NCBI GenBank assembly: GCA_028874335.1
Contig: JAPPJY010000088.1
Coordinates: forward strand, 260,255 to 324,254
Direction: 5' to 3'
DNA: 64,000 bases
DNA from: Gemmatimonadota bacterium
GTDB taxonomy: Bacteria; Latescibacterota; UBA2968; GCA-2709665
Both the position numbers and the translations under genes were made by a program. Of the stretch, positions 52,283-61,540 are shown piece by piece (the stretch's first letter is position 1; each line of letters starts with the position of its first letter). The notes beneath the pieces were generated by a model. It was not told where the DNA came from. It saw only the letters and a program-made list of their open reading frames with translations, and did no database searches.

Positions 52283-53095
52283 TTGGAGTCTTCGAGAATC
52301 ACATTCGTCAGCGATCGGGATGGGACCTTCGATCTCTTCGTAATGAACCCGGACGGAAGCGATCAGACGAATATTACCTGTACCGACGGGTGGGAGGAAG
52401 ATCATCCGCGATGGTCGCCCGACGGCACGCGCATCGCGTACTGCGACCGGCGTCACGGCAAAGGAGAAATCTATTTGATCGACGCGGATGGAAGCCGACC
52501 GAGGCGACTGACTCACAATTCGGCGCCCGATCTTCGACCGCATTGGTCGCCGGACGGGCAGACGATCATCTTTACCACCGATCGCGACGACAACGTCGAA
52601 ATCTACGCGATGAACCGCGACGGCTCCAACCAGCGAAACCTGACCAATCATGCCGCGTGCGAACTCGAGTCGACCTGGTCTCCCGACGGCGCTCAGATTG
52701 CGTTTACCTCGGACCGTGATGGAATGTCGCAGATATACGTGATGAACCCCGACGGCACCGGGCAGCAACGACTGCACGTTTCGCACAGCGACGACGACGA
52801 TCCAGCATGGTCGCCGGACGGCAGGTGGATTGCTTTCAAATCGGACCGCGACGGTAACACGCAGGTATACGTGATGAATGCGGACGGGTCCGATCCCAGA
52901 CGCCTCACGAATCTTGTAGGGGGCGTTGGTGAGATTTCGTGGTCTCCGACCGGAAAACAGATCGTCTTTACGGCCCGTAGCGGCGGCCGTCAACAGATTT
53001 ACCGGGTCGATTTCGACGGCGGGAACCTGATCAACCTCTCCAACAGTCCTGCTAACGACTTCGCACCCGATTGGGGGCCAGTGATCGAGACGTGA
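52283..53095 (+). CDS. TolB-like beta-propeller (PD40 repeats)
   Basis: This 270-residue protein consists of six PD40 repeats of about 43 residues, each with the wording WSPDGxxIxFxSDRDGxxxI followed by YVMNxDGSxxRxLT. Examples are HPRWSPDGTRIAYCDRRHGK near residue 42, ESTWSPDGAQIAFTSDRDGM near 128 and DPAWSPDGRWIAFKSDRDGN near 171. It resembles the propeller of TolB but has no signal peptide and no N-terminal TolB domain. It starts at TTG 52283. It is probably a cytoplasmic or mis-starting secreted propeller with a binding role. Confidence 0.75.
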   Translation: MESSRITFVSDRDGTFDLFVMNPDGSDQTNITCTDGWEEDHPRWSPDGTRIAYCDRRHGKGEIYLIDADGSRPRRLTHNSAPDLRPHWSPDGQTIIFTTDRDDNVEIYAMNRDGSNQRNLTNHAACELESTWSPDGAQIAFTSDRDGMSQIYVMNPDGTGQQRLHVSHSDDDDPAWSPDGRWIAFKSDRDGNTQVYVMNADGSDPRRLTNLVGGVGEISWSPTGKQIVFTARSGGRQQIYRVDFDGGNLINLSNSPANDFAPDWGPVIET

Positions 53096-53120
53096 GTGTT
53101 GGGTGTTCTTCCCCTGGCGC

Positions 53121-53276
53121 GGCTTCGCTTTTGTTCAGCCGCAACCAGATAGGTGACAGGGAATGCGAGCGCCAGCTTAATGATCAAATCACTCCCCCCT
53201 TGAGGGGGAGTCGCGGAAGTCGAGCCGTTCCCTGAGCCTGTCGAAGGGGCCGGCGACGGCTGATGCGGTGGGGGGA
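53121..53276 (+). repeat. Composite intergenic repeat (CTCCCCC type), copy 2
   Basis: The modules are GGCTTCGCTTTTG, CAACCAGATAGGTGACAGGG, CTCCCCCCTTGAGGGGGAG, TCGCGGAAGTCGAGCCG, CCTGAGCCTGTCGAAGG and CGACGGCTGATGCGGTGG. This is the most complete plus-strand copy (compare 27343-27653 inverted and 18527-18666). The gap 53096-53414 shows no gene. Confidence 0.65.
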
Positions 53277-53414
53277 TTTCAACGCATTACCGGATGCAAG
53301 CGGCATTATCAAACAGGAACGCATCTTGCATGGTAGTCTTATTGTAATATTCTTATCGCTTTGACGGTTTCGCGGCGGCCGGCGGAATTTCGCAAAGGCG
53401 GACGGACGTTCGCA

Positions 53415-53786
53415 GTGCGATTTAATGGCATCTGTATCGTTACGGACAATGTGCCTCGATTGAGCGCCGTCTACAGGGAAATCTTGAAGCTTGAACCTGA
53501 AGAAGCGAATATCTTCGAGACTATCCCGACGGAGGGAGCGGTTTTGTCTATCTACTCATCGAAACGCACGGAGAATGCTGCGCCCGGATGCCTGGAGGGG
53601 TCCGGAAACGGCAGATATACCATCGAATTCGAAGTAGAAGACGTCGACAGGGAATACCAGCGATTGAAAGACATGAACGTCGAGATCGTCAAACCGCCCA
53701 CAACCCAGCCCTGGGGACGAAGGTCTGTCTGGTTTCGGGACCCCGACCGGAACATCGCCAACTTCTATGCCAATGTGCAGGTTTGA
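53415..53786 (+). CDS. Glyoxalase/VOC-family protein
   Basis: This 123-residue VOC-fold protein begins with RFNGICIVTDNVPRLSAVYR, the typical first module of glyoxalase/bleomycin-resistance proteins. It continues with AVLSIYSSKRTENAAPG, a second module YTIEFEVEDVDREYQRLKDM near residue 71 and the terminal VWFRDPDRNIANFYANV. GTG 53415 places the start exactly at the domain boundary; the frame is open upstream to 53361 from a TTG. Ligand unknown. The decayed zinc-ribbon gene begins 14 bases downstream. Confidence 0.7.
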   Translation: MRFNGICIVTDNVPRLSAVYREILKLEPEEANIFETIPTEGAVLSIYSSKRTENAAPGCLEGSGNGRYTIEFEVEDVDREYQRLKDMNVEIVKPPTTQPWGRRSVWFRDPDRNIANFYANVQV

Positions 53787-53800
53787 AATGGCCGTGAACG

Positions 53801-54751
53801 ATGTCAACGAAAATGACCTCTGAACGAGTTAAAGCCTGGCGTATTCGCCGGTTGTATATGAAGTTCCGGAAGGGAATCTAACACGACGATCTGCTCCTCG
53901 AGGTCGGATGGGGCCTCTTTGCCCGCGCGCAGGATGTGCTCGTGTTTCAACGCGCCCTGCGTGGAGAAGTCACCTGCGACAAATGTCGATCCATCGTCCA
54001 TCGCTCCATACGCAGCCGGCAGCTTCAGACCAGGGACGCCGAGGAGGCCCGGACCTGGCGCTTTCCGTGTCCGTCCTGCGGCCAAACCACATCGTGGCCG
54101 GACTGTGCGAGTCCGCTGACGAAGAAGCCCAGGTGCCTCCGGTGCTGGGATCCGTTGAAATGGCATTATTCCACAAACACGCTTTCGTGTGCTCGATGTA
54201 ACAGGGAGTGGAAGTGGAATGTGTACAGCAAATCACCCAAACGACAGACCAGACTGCCCTGCCCGCATTGCGGAGATATTATCCGGCGTCCAAAGCGAGA
54301 TAGACCGAAGCCGATTCAGGCGACTCCTGAAGGCGAATCAAGTGAGTTGACGTGTCCCAGGTGCGGCAGATCCGGCGCTCGCGGTGAGGGAAAATTCAGA
54401 TGCGCCCATTGCGAGTACGAACGTCCGTGGCGCGCGTTTGCGAAGGTGTTGAGAACGAAGGACGAGCATCTGGAATGCGGCGAGTGCGGCCACAGTTTCT
54501 CCTGGCATACGTGGCGTCGAGAACATAGCGATGCGAACATACGCACGGGAAATACAGCCGGGATTCGTACATTCGTGTCACGATGGAAAACCGCAAAGAC
54601 TCCCCAGGCGCAGATGATCGAGATCGATAACCTGCTGCACACGATCCATGGCCGGGGAGCGATGGCGGCTGTTTTCATCGAGGGCACCCAGCAGACGGCA
54701 ACAGAGTTGCTGGATGAACTGGCAGGCCGCGATACGACCGCGGCGAAGTAA
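53801..54751 (+). pseudogene. Multi-zinc-ribbon protein gene with early stop codon
   Basis: From ATG 53801 the frame reads STKMTSERVKAWRIRRLYMK then FRKGI, meets TAA at 53879-53881, and continues in the same frame as HDDLLLEVGWGLFARAQDVL and VFQRALRGEVTCDKC to 54751. The remainder has at least eight CxxC knuckles (CDKC, CPSC, CLRC, CARC, CPHC, CPRC, CAHC, CGEC), thus about four zinc ribbons, then a helical C-terminus. The N-terminal segment (VKxWRxRRLYxKFRxGI...DLLLEVGWGL) looks like part of the same protein, so the TAA is probably a nonsense mutation. Re-initiation at GTG 53936 would give a 271-residue product. Function unknown. Confidence 0.6.
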
Positions 54752-54815
54752 CGGCGCAAACTCGCCTTATGGGTATGAAACCCGGCTGCGGTCTGCGCCT
54801 CTCAGACAACACCTG

Positions 54816-55724
54816 GTGAACGACGATCTGACGGACTCCACTGAAATTGTGCGTGTCGCCCTGGAGAAGATGGGCTTTGATACCACCCATTTGCGCTATG
54901 TTGTGCCAATCCGGGAGAGACATGGAAACCGCCTGTTCCGGATCAATCTTGAAGGTTCCCCGTACATTCTCAAGGAATTCGGAGATCCAGAGGCAGCCAG
55001 CGAAGTATGGGCGTACTCGCTCCTCGAGGATCTTGAGGTTCCCACCGTCCGTGTCATTGCGAGGACGGATGATACGCTACTCCTCGAGGATCTTGACGTC
55101 AGCGATCATCTCAGGCTTGCCAACGAGGATGATATCGGCAAAGCGGACGTTGGCGTCGCTCTGGCGGAATGGTATCGCACACTTCACAATGCGGACTCTG
55201 CCGTCCGGTTGGGAGTCGACCACCGATCTTCGTTCTTGCGGCGTGAGATCGACGCGCTGACGCCCGCGTCGATCATGGGAGTTGCCGCTAGGATCGGGGG
55301 CTCGGACTCGACAGAGTGGTCCATACTCGCCGGCAATATCGACAGAATCAGGAACGCGGTGATGGATTCTTCCGAGACCCTGACCTACAATGACTTTCAT
55401 TGGACGAATCTGGCATTGTCCCGGAACGAACGACCAGTCAGAGCCGTTGTATTCGACTATCACCTTCTCGGCTTGGGAATGCGATATTCGGATTGCAGAA
55501 ACGTAACCGGCTCTCTGGGGCCAGACGCGGCAGATGCATTCCGGTCTGCATACGGCGATACCGATCCCAGGGAGGAAGTCCTCGACGAACTCGTGGCCCC
55601 TTTGTGTGCTCTCGTCGAGGCTTTTCGACGATCCCGGTTTCCTTCGTGGGCAGTGGCAAGTCTCGAACTCGCAGAGACTGGGGAAATCCACAACAGATTT
55701 GACCGCGTCATTGAAATCTTGTGA
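54816..55724 (+). CDS. APH-fold protein with altered catalytic loop
   Basis: This 302-residue kinase-like protein has YVVPIRERHGNRLFRINLEG and PYILKEFGDPEAASEVWAYS near residues 28-65 (lysine and helix glutamate of the N-lobe), and TLLLEDLDVSDH at the hinge. The catalytic loop TYNDFHWTNLALS near 192 has Tyr in place of His but keeps Asp and Asn; the metal motif is VVFDYHLLGLGM. It may be a low-activity or specialised phosphotransferase. The start (GTG 54816) is uncertain, as the frame is open back into the zinc-ribbon gene and no clear ribosome-binding site is seen. Confidence 0.65.
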   Translation: MNDDLTDSTEIVRVALEKMGFDTTHLRYVVPIRERHGNRLFRINLEGSPYILKEFGDPEAASEVWAYSLLEDLEVPTVRVIARTDDTLLLEDLDVSDHLRLANEDDIGKADVGVALAEWYRTLHNADSAVRLGVDHRSSFLRREIDALTPASIMGVAARIGGSDSTEWSILAGNIDRIRNAVMDSSETLTYNDFHWTNLALSRNERPVRAVVFDYHLLGLGMRYSDCRNVTGSLGPDAADAFRSAYGDTDPREEVLDELVAPLCALVEAFRRSRFPSWAVASLELAETGEIHNRFDRVIEIL

Positions 55725-55834
55725 TCGCAACTCCGGAACCTGCGCGTTCGGCACGCGGGGTCTGAAAGTGCCTGGCAGTTTAGCATTGAATACAACAGCA
55801 CGACCTTAAGCGGCCCGTTCTCGCGAGGCGCCGA

Positions 55835-56662
55835 ATGGATCGAATTTCGGCACATTACAGTAAAAAGAACGAAAGCCGGCGTCTGCTGAGCGGCCGGGGC
55901 GAACTGGAATTCGTCCGTACGAAGCAGATTGTAGAGCAGTATCTACCGAACGAATCCGGACTGTCGATTGCAGACGTGGGCGGGGGGGCAGGCCCATACG
56001 CGTTCTGGCTTGCCGGGAAGGGACATCGGGTTTCCCTGTTCGACCTGGTACCCAAACACATTGACGAGGCTGTGTCGATCAACAGGACCGCGCGAAGACC
56101 TCTCGCCCGGATCGAGGTCGCCGATGTACGATCCCTCGAACTTGGATCCGGACAGCACGACGTCGTGTTACTCCTTGGCCCCATGTACCATCTCACCAGC
56201 GCGAAGGAACGAAGGCAGGTCCTGCGGAAAGCCTGCGACTGGCTGTCACCCGACGGCGTCGGGTTCGTGGCATACATCTCTCGGTTTGCGTCGATGCTGG
56301 ACGGTTTCGCGCAACGCTTTTATGAAGACCCGGAATTCCTGGAAATTGTGAAGCAGGACCTGGAATCGGGCGTCCACCGACCCAACAGGGACAATACGAG
56401 GTACTTTACCGACGCGTATTTCCACCATCCGGATGAGATCCAGCGAGAAGCCGAGGAGGCGAATCTGGAGGTCGTGGACCTCGTCGCCGTGGAGGGAATT
56501 GCGTGGATGTGGCAGAATTTCGACGAGATGTGGGCGGACCCGCGAGAACGCGGCATCCTGCTCGAAATGCTCGACCGAACGGACAGGGACCGTTCTCTCA
56601 TGGGCGTAAGCAGCCACGTTCTTCTGGTTTTCAAGAAGCGGGCCGTCTGTACGGATCAATAG
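55835..56662 (+). CDS. Class I SAM-dependent methyltransferase
   Basis: This 275-residue enzyme has motif I LSIADVGGGAGPYAFWLAGK near residue 43 and the acidic loop VSLFDLVPKHIDEAV, with motif IV HDVVLLLGPMYHLTSAKERR near 109. The GPMYHLTSAKER wording identifies a group seen in resistance and antibiotic contexts. The C-terminal half HPDEIQREAEEANLEVVDLV and IAWMWQNFDEMWADPRERGI is also typical. The HIT-domain gene starts 10 bases after its stop, so they are co-transcribed. Confidence 0.8.
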   Translation: MDRISAHYSKKNESRRLLSGRGELEFVRTKQIVEQYLPNESGLSIADVGGGAGPYAFWLAGKGHRVSLFDLVPKHIDEAVSINRTARRPLARIEVADVRSLELGSGQHDVVLLLGPMYHLTSAKERRQVLRKACDWLSPDGVGFVAYISRFASMLDGFAQRFYEDPEFLEIVKQDLESGVHRPNRDNTRYFTDAYFHHPDEIQREAEEANLEVVDLVAVEGIAWMWQNFDEMWADPRERGILLEMLDRTDRDRSLMGVSSHVLLVFKKRAVCTDQ

Positions 56663-56672
56663 GGTCCATCCA

Positions 56673-57149
56673 ATGCAAACGTACACGCATGCTCCCGACG
56701 GATACAATTGTCCGTTCTGTCTTGTCGTTAAGGGAATAGAGAATGAACACGTTGCGACAAGACAGCAGGACGTTGTGTTCCGTGACGGTGCGGTAACGGC
56801 TTTCATCTCTTCCCACTGGTGGCCCGGTAATCATGGTCATATTCTCGTCATTCCGAATGAACACATTGAGAACATCTACACGATGCCGACCCGCCTGCTG
56901 GCGAGAATCCAGGAAGTCGCCCGAGAGGTCTCTATCGGATTCAAAGAGCTCTATGACTGCGACGGCGTTTCGTCGCGCCAGCACAATGAGCCTGCAGGAA
57001 ACCAGGATGTCTGGCACTATCACCTGCACGTCTTCCCGCGGTGGCAAGTCGACAGGCTATATCTAGAACGCAGGAGTTCCACGACTCCTGAAGAGCGCAG
57101 ACCCTATGCCGAGCGCATGCGGGCGTGGCTGAGTACTAGACTGGAATAG
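56673..57149 (+). CDS. HIT-family protein
   Basis: This 158-residue histidine-triad protein has CPFC near residue 13 (a zinc knuckle half), GHILVIPNEHIENIYTM near 55, and the triad WHYHLHVFPRW near 115. HIT proteins hydrolyse or transfer AMP from nucleotide conjugates. The spacing of QHNEPAGNQDVWHYHLHVFP is the standard QNxxxxxxQxVxHxHxHxxP block of Fhit/HinT relatives. It probably shares a transcript with the methyltransferase upstream. Confidence 0.9.
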   Translation: MQTYTHAPDGYNCPFCLVVKGIENEHVATRQQDVVFRDGAVTAFISSHWWPGNHGHILVIPNEHIENIYTMPTRLLARIQEVAREVSIGFKELYDCDGVSSRQHNEPAGNQDVWHYHLHVFPRWQVDRLYLERRSSTTPEERRPYAERMRAWLSTRLE

Positions 57150-57366
57150 AGTACACTGCGGAAGGCTAGAGGACCACAGCCGAAATCAATAGCTGTTGCG
57201 CCGGAAACAACATTCCGGCGTATTGCCTCGGATGCCTTATGCGCTAAAGCGATACCGGGTTCCAGGGTTTGAAAGGGTGGAGCGGACATTCCTGTCTGCT
57301 CACATAGCTCAATTCTTCGCGTCGCTGACTGGATTCCCTGCGACAAACGAAAGGACAGGAACAGAC

Positions 57367-58701
57367 ATGCTTCGAATCCAATTGATAATCGCACCAATGC
57401 TGCTCGTCGTGCTGATCCCAATCTCCTCGGTTTCGGCCGACGAGTGGCCTCAGTGGCGCGGGCCGAACCGTGACGGTGCATGGCGTGAGACCGGGATATT
57501 GGAAGCGTTTGACGGCCCGGAGGTCCCGATCCGGTGGCGGGTGCCCATCGGCAGCGGCTATAGCGGTCCGAGCGTCGCCGATGGACGTGTCTACGTTACC
57601 GACCGGCTTGCGAAACCGAAGCAGGTTGAACGGGTCCAGTGTTTCGCGTGGGAAACGGGAGAACTGCTATGGTCTTACACCTACGACTGCGAATACCGGA
57701 TTAACTACGTCGCAGGCCCCCGCGCGACGGTTACCGTACACAACGGCCTCGCTTACGCCCTCGGGGCGATGGGTCATCTCAACTGCTTCGATGCGGCAAC
57801 GGGCGAACTGAAGTGGAAAAGAGATCTGAACGCCGAATACAATATTGCGATGCCCACGTGGGGAATCGCGAGCGCGCCTGTCGTCGAAGGTGCGAACGTG
57901 ATCGTCCAGATCGGCGGTACGCCGGGAGCGTGCATCGTCGCGTTCGACCGGGAAACGGGGGCCGAGAAATGGAAGGCCCTTGACGACAAGGCGTCTTACT
58001 CGGCGCCGATTGTGATTACACAGGGCAACCAGCGTGTGCTGGTCAGCAGGACGGCTGAGAGTATCGCCGGTCTCGACCCGCGGACGGGCGGCATATATTG
58101 GCGCCATCCCTTTCCGCCGAATCGCATGGAGATCGGAATCGCAAGTCCGGTTTTCTATCGAAACGAGTTGTTTTTTACTGACTTCTTTGACGGATCGCTG
58201 CTGCTGAAACTGAATCCGGACGAACCGTCGATGAAACTCGGCTGGCACCGCAGGGGTGAGAATGAAAGAAACACGGACGCGCTGCACTCAACGATGTCGA
58301 CCCCGGTCCGCATTGGTAATTTCATTTATGGCGTGGACAGCTACGGGGAACTCCGATGTCTCGATGCCCGCAACGGCGATCGCATCTGGGAAGACCTCAC
58401 GGCGGTACCCAAAGCCCGTTGGAGCAACATCCACTTTATCCGGAACGCAGACATGGTCTGGATGTTCAATGAGCGTGGCGAACTCCTGATTACCACGCTG
58501 TCTCCCGATGGGGTGAATATCATCAGCCGCGCAAAACTCATCGAACCCACGCGCGACCAGTTGAACCGTCGCGGCGGCGTCACGTGGGCACATCCCGCGT
58601 TCGCCTACAAGCACGTGTTCGCCCGAAACGACGAGGAACTGGTCTGCGCCAGCCTGGCGAAGACTGAGAGCGCGGGAGATCACGCCCCGGGAAACCGATA
58701 A
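57367..58701 (+). CDS. Secreted quinoprotein-like beta-propeller
   Basis: This 444-residue exported protein has a signal peptide (MLRIQLIIAPMLLVVLIPIS, cleavage near VSA). It then begins DEWPQWRGPNRDGAWRETGI, the opening of the PQQ-like propeller proteins abundant in Planctomycetes and allied phyla. Repeats read SGPSVADGRVYVTDR, FDAATGELKWKRDL, FDRETGAEKWKALDD and LDARNGDRIWEDL, about seven blades. It lacks enzyme-specific cysteines and may bind other proteins or act in periplasmic oxidation. ATG 57367 is preceded by AGGACAGGA. An inverted GCGGACATTCCTGTCTGC motif lies near 57280. Confidence 0.8.
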   Translation: MLRIQLIIAPMLLVVLIPISSVSADEWPQWRGPNRDGAWRETGILEAFDGPEVPIRWRVPIGSGYSGPSVADGRVYVTDRLAKPKQVERVQCFAWETGELLWSYTYDCEYRINYVAGPRATVTVHNGLAYALGAMGHLNCFDAATGELKWKRDLNAEYNIAMPTWGIASAPVVEGANVIVQIGGTPGACIVAFDRETGAEKWKALDDKASYSAPIVITQGNQRVLVSRTAESIAGLDPRTGGIYWRHPFPPNRMEIGIASPVFYRNELFFTDFFDGSLLLKLNPDEPSMKLGWHRRGENERNTDALHSTMSTPVRIGNFIYGVDSYGELRCLDARNGDRIWEDLTAVPKARWSNIHFIRNADMVWMFNERGELLITTLSPDGVNIISRAKLIEPTRDQLNRRGGVTWAHPAFAYKHVFARNDEELVCASLAKTESAGDHAPGNR

Positions 58702-58753
58702 TGCACGCCTGGAATGCCCATCCCACCTTCACACCCGCTTTCCGATCAGCCGA

Positions 58754-59824
58754 ATGTCGTTAGAGCATGCGGATCGGGATAACTCGACGGCGGAAGACTC
58801 CACGGCACTCGAAGCCATCCTGATTGGGCCTCAACTTGAACGTCTCTGTGACGAGTTCGGGCTGACACCTGGAGAGCTCGAACCCGATTTCACCGGATGG
58901 TCCAAGCACATCATCAAGTCTCCGGATCGTGTCTTTCTGTTTCCACGACATCCAAAGTACCAATGTTCTCTGAATGTCGAGTTGGGCCTATACAGGCTCT
59001 TCAGCGAAATGGATCAATTGCCCGTGCCCAGGCTCGTAAGGGCGGTCGAAAACCGCGAATTGAGCCCGCACCGGTTCGGCGTTGTCACACGACTGCAAGG
59101 GACTCTGCTGGGAAACATCGAACACAGGTTAAGCGCAAGTGACTATGAAGAAGTGCTTCGCACGATCGGACGGCTTGCGGCGATCTGGCACAACTTTCAG
59201 TTGGGTCATGAATCTGATTTCCTGAAACCTCTGTCTCAGGATTTCGAAGGCGATCACGGCGACTCGTATCGATGGATGTATGAGGCGCTGGGAACGGGTT
59301 CGCCGGGCGAAGCACCGGATTTAATCGCTTCATCGGTCCGCGAATTGGCTACAGAAGGCGGCACGGAGGATTTCAGCGAGCTGAACTCCGTGTCGACAAC
59401 AGGCAAATGGCGTCGGTTGTTGTCAGAGTTGTCCATGATGGACGACGTACTGCTTCACGGCGATATCCACGAAGACCAGATTCTCGTCCGCTCCGAACGG
59501 GACCTGGAAGTTACCGGCATCCTGGATTGGGGAAACGCAGGTGTCGGGAATCCCGCCCTCGAGTTCAACTTCGGAGAATGGGGCGCTGAGATCTGGCGGT
59601 ACCGGGAAACATTCGGAAAGCTTAGAGAGATAATCTGGGGGGAGTACCTGAATGCTCGGGGACTTGACGGACCGTCGTGGGAGGCCTTACACATCCTTTA
59701 CACACTGCAGGAACTCATCTGGACGATGACTGCGCGAAAACCCATCGGAAACGAAGGAGGACCGTACAAATCCGAAGTGAGAAGGCTGCTTCAGGCATTG
59801 AAAGACACGACAGAAGTGCTTTGA
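58754..59824 (+). CDS. APH-family phosphotransferase
   Basis: This 356-residue kinase has N-lobe segments GWSKHIIKSPDRVFLFPRHP and LGLYRLFSEMDQLPVPRLVR, a hinge at RFGVVTRLQGTLLGN and a C-lobe with LLHGDIHEDQILVRSERDLE near residue 234. In the HxDxxxxN loop the final Asn is Gln (HGDIHEDQ). The next motif is canonical: GILDWGNAGVGNPALEFNFG. Substitution of the metal-binding Asn by Gln is unusual. The gene opens a run of closely spaced genes up to 63622. Confidence 0.75.
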   Translation: MSLEHADRDNSTAEDSTALEAILIGPQLERLCDEFGLTPGELEPDFTGWSKHIIKSPDRVFLFPRHPKYQCSLNVELGLYRLFSEMDQLPVPRLVRAVENRELSPHRFGVVTRLQGTLLGNIEHRLSASDYEEVLRTIGRLAAIWHNFQLGHESDFLKPLSQDFEGDHGDSYRWMYEALGTGSPGEAPDLIASSVRELATEGGTEDFSELNSVSTTGKWRRLLSELSMMDDVLLHGDIHEDQILVRSERDLEVTGILDWGNAGVGNPALEFNFGEWGAEIWRYRETFGKLREIIWGEYLNARGLDGPSWEALHILYTLQELIWTMTARKPIGNEGGPYKSEVRRLLQALKDTTEVL

Positions 59825-59855
59825 AGAGTGAGTTCGCGATCCGTGTGAGATTGAG

Positions 59856-60548
59856 ATGATTAGGGTATTGTTGTTCGACGTCGGGGAGACCATTCTCGAT
59901 GCCGAAGGTCAGCAGGATGCCCTGATGGAAGTGCATCGAACCACGCTTGCCAGATTCGGATTCGAAATGTCGGTTGAAGAATACCGGCTTCTAGACAGTG
60001 AGAAGATATCAGAGTTCGTTCCGAGTCCCATGCACGCCATCACCCGGCACTTTGCCCGATCTGACGCGTCCCTCTTCGATGAGATTACCAGGGAAGTGCG
60101 ATCGCACTATCCGGAGATCCGGTCTCTCGGGTACCGGCTGTACCCCGGAGCCGCTGTGATTCTGGAGCAGTTGGCGGAAGAATACACGCTCGCTTTGGCC
60201 GGCAACGCGCCGGCGAGTATCACGGACGTCCTCGACGAACTTGGCGTGCTGCGCTGTTTTCGCCATAGGGTGGTATCGGGAAGTATCGGAATCAAGAAGC
60301 CTGAAGAGCGTTTCTTCCGGACGATACTCGACATGGCCGGATTTTCGCCTTCCGAGGCGATCATGATCGGTGATCGCCTCGACAACGATATCATTCCGGC
60401 GAAGAGGCTTGGCATCCGGACCATCTGGTTCAGGCAGGGGAGATATGCGGTACTGGATCCTCGAGTACCGGATGAAGTCCCCGATGCGACAATCACCAGA
60501 CTGGAAGATCTGCCCTCGGCGATCGCTTCGATCGTGGAAGCCGGCTAG
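59856..60548 (+). CDS. HAD-superfamily hydrolase
   Basis: This 230-residue HAD protein has motif I LLFDVGETILDAEG near residue 5, motif II LALAGNAPASI near 111 and motif III IGIKKPEERFFRTIL near 146, with motif IV AIMIGDRLDNDIIPAKRLG near 167. The nucleophile Asp is present, but the general-acid position (DxD) is Gly, as in a subset of HAD proteins, so phosphatase activity may be low. It resembles haloacid dehalogenase/phosphoglycolate phosphatase types with a helical cap. It starts 31 bp after the kinase stop. Confidence 0.8.
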   Translation: MIRVLLFDVGETILDAEGQQDALMEVHRTTLARFGFEMSVEEYRLLDSEKISEFVPSPMHAITRHFARSDASLFDEITREVRSHYPEIRSLGYRLYPGAAVILEQLAEEYTLALAGNAPASITDVLDELGVLRCFRHRVVSGSIGIKKPEERFFRTILDMAGFSPSEAIMIGDRLDNDIIPAKRLGIRTIWFRQGRYAVLDPRVPDEVPDATITRLEDLPSAIASIVEAG

Positions 60549-60636
60549 ATTTCAATGGCGGTACTCTGCATGTTGGATCGCTTTCCGTTACGCAAACCGG
60601 GTCAAGAGGCCAATAGACGTAGGGAGGCTGAAAGAG

Positions 60637-61440
60637 ATGGTCGTCGATACGGCGCCAAGGCCGCGGCAATACTGGGACGACTACGCGTCCCGGTTCAAGA
60701 ATAGAAGCGTGGCCGATGCCTACGAACTTCGTCCGCCATATCCGGACGAAACGTATGAAATATTGAGAGAGCTGCTTGGTGAGTCACCGGGCAGGGTCCT
60801 GGACGTCGGATGCGGTCCGGGCAAGATCGCGCGGATCCTCGTCGATTACGTGGACGGCGTGGACGCAGTCGACTTTTCAGAAGAAATGATCGTTGCCGGA
60901 AATTCGCTGGCCAACGGCAACCATCCACGTCTCCAATGGATACACGGACGGGTCGAGGAAGTCGAATGGAGCCCGCCATACGCCATGGTGACAGCGGGCG
61001 CCAGTATTCACTGGATGGAATGGCGTGACGTTTTTCCGAGGTTCAGGAAAGCGATGCCGGATGGTGGGTACGTCGTCATTATAGACGGTGACCGGCCCGT
61101 CGAGCCGCCCTGGCGGGAAGCAGAGCTTGTGTTGATTCGAGAGTTTTCCACGAACCCGCACTATGAGGATATCGACCTGATTTTGGAACTTGAAGAGCGG
61201 GGCCACATCCTCCCGCTCGGAGATAGACTGACCGAGCCCGTCTATTTTTCGCAATCGATACGGGACTACGTCGGGTCGTTTCATTCGCGCGAAAGTATGT
61301 CAGTCGAACACATGGGGGTGGAAAACGCGGCGGTTTTCGATGCCGAACTGACGAGCATCCTCCGTGACTACGCTCACGATGGCGGGACGTTGAGTTTTGA
61401 TCTCCAGACGCGGGTTTCGTGGGGAAGGCCGCTCGGCTAG
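60637..61440 (+). CDS. Class I SAM-dependent methyltransferase
   Basis: This 267-residue enzyme has motif I RVLDVGCGPGKIARILVDYV near residue 55 and DAVDFSEEMIVAGNSLANG, motif IV YAMVTAGASIHWMEWRDVFP near 112 and GGYVVIIDGDRPVEPPWREA. The SIHWM segment is shared with the trans-aconitate/ubiquinone-type Methyltransf_11 group that acts on carboxylic small molecules. AGGGAGG lies 9 bases before ATG 60637; the frame upstream overlaps the HAD gene but is non-homologous. Confidence 0.8.
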   Translation: MVVDTAPRPRQYWDDYASRFKNRSVADAYELRPPYPDETYEILRELLGESPGRVLDVGCGPGKIARILVDYVDGVDAVDFSEEMIVAGNSLANGNHPRLQWIHGRVEEVEWSPPYAMVTAGASIHWMEWRDVFPRFRKAMPDGGYVVIIDGDRPVEPPWREAELVLIREFSTNPHYEDIDLILELEERGHILPLGDRLTEPVYFSQSIRDYVGSFHSRESMSVEHMGVENAAVFDAELTSILRDYAHDGGTLSFDLQTRVSWGRPLG

Positions 61441-61469
61441 AGGATTTAGCGGATCGCCGAGCGCAGGCC

Positions 61470-61492
61470 GGGCGCCCACAAGGGACGGCCCT
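61470..61492 (+). repeat. GGGCGCCC-type REP element
   Basis: GGGCGCCCACAAGGGAC is shared with 63629 and with the inverted copy at 33649; the end has diverged to GGCCCT here. Confidence 0.6.
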
Positions 61493-61540
61493 GGATGTCT
61501 AGGATCTCCAATTAACAACGCCGGGACGAAAGGAGCAGCA

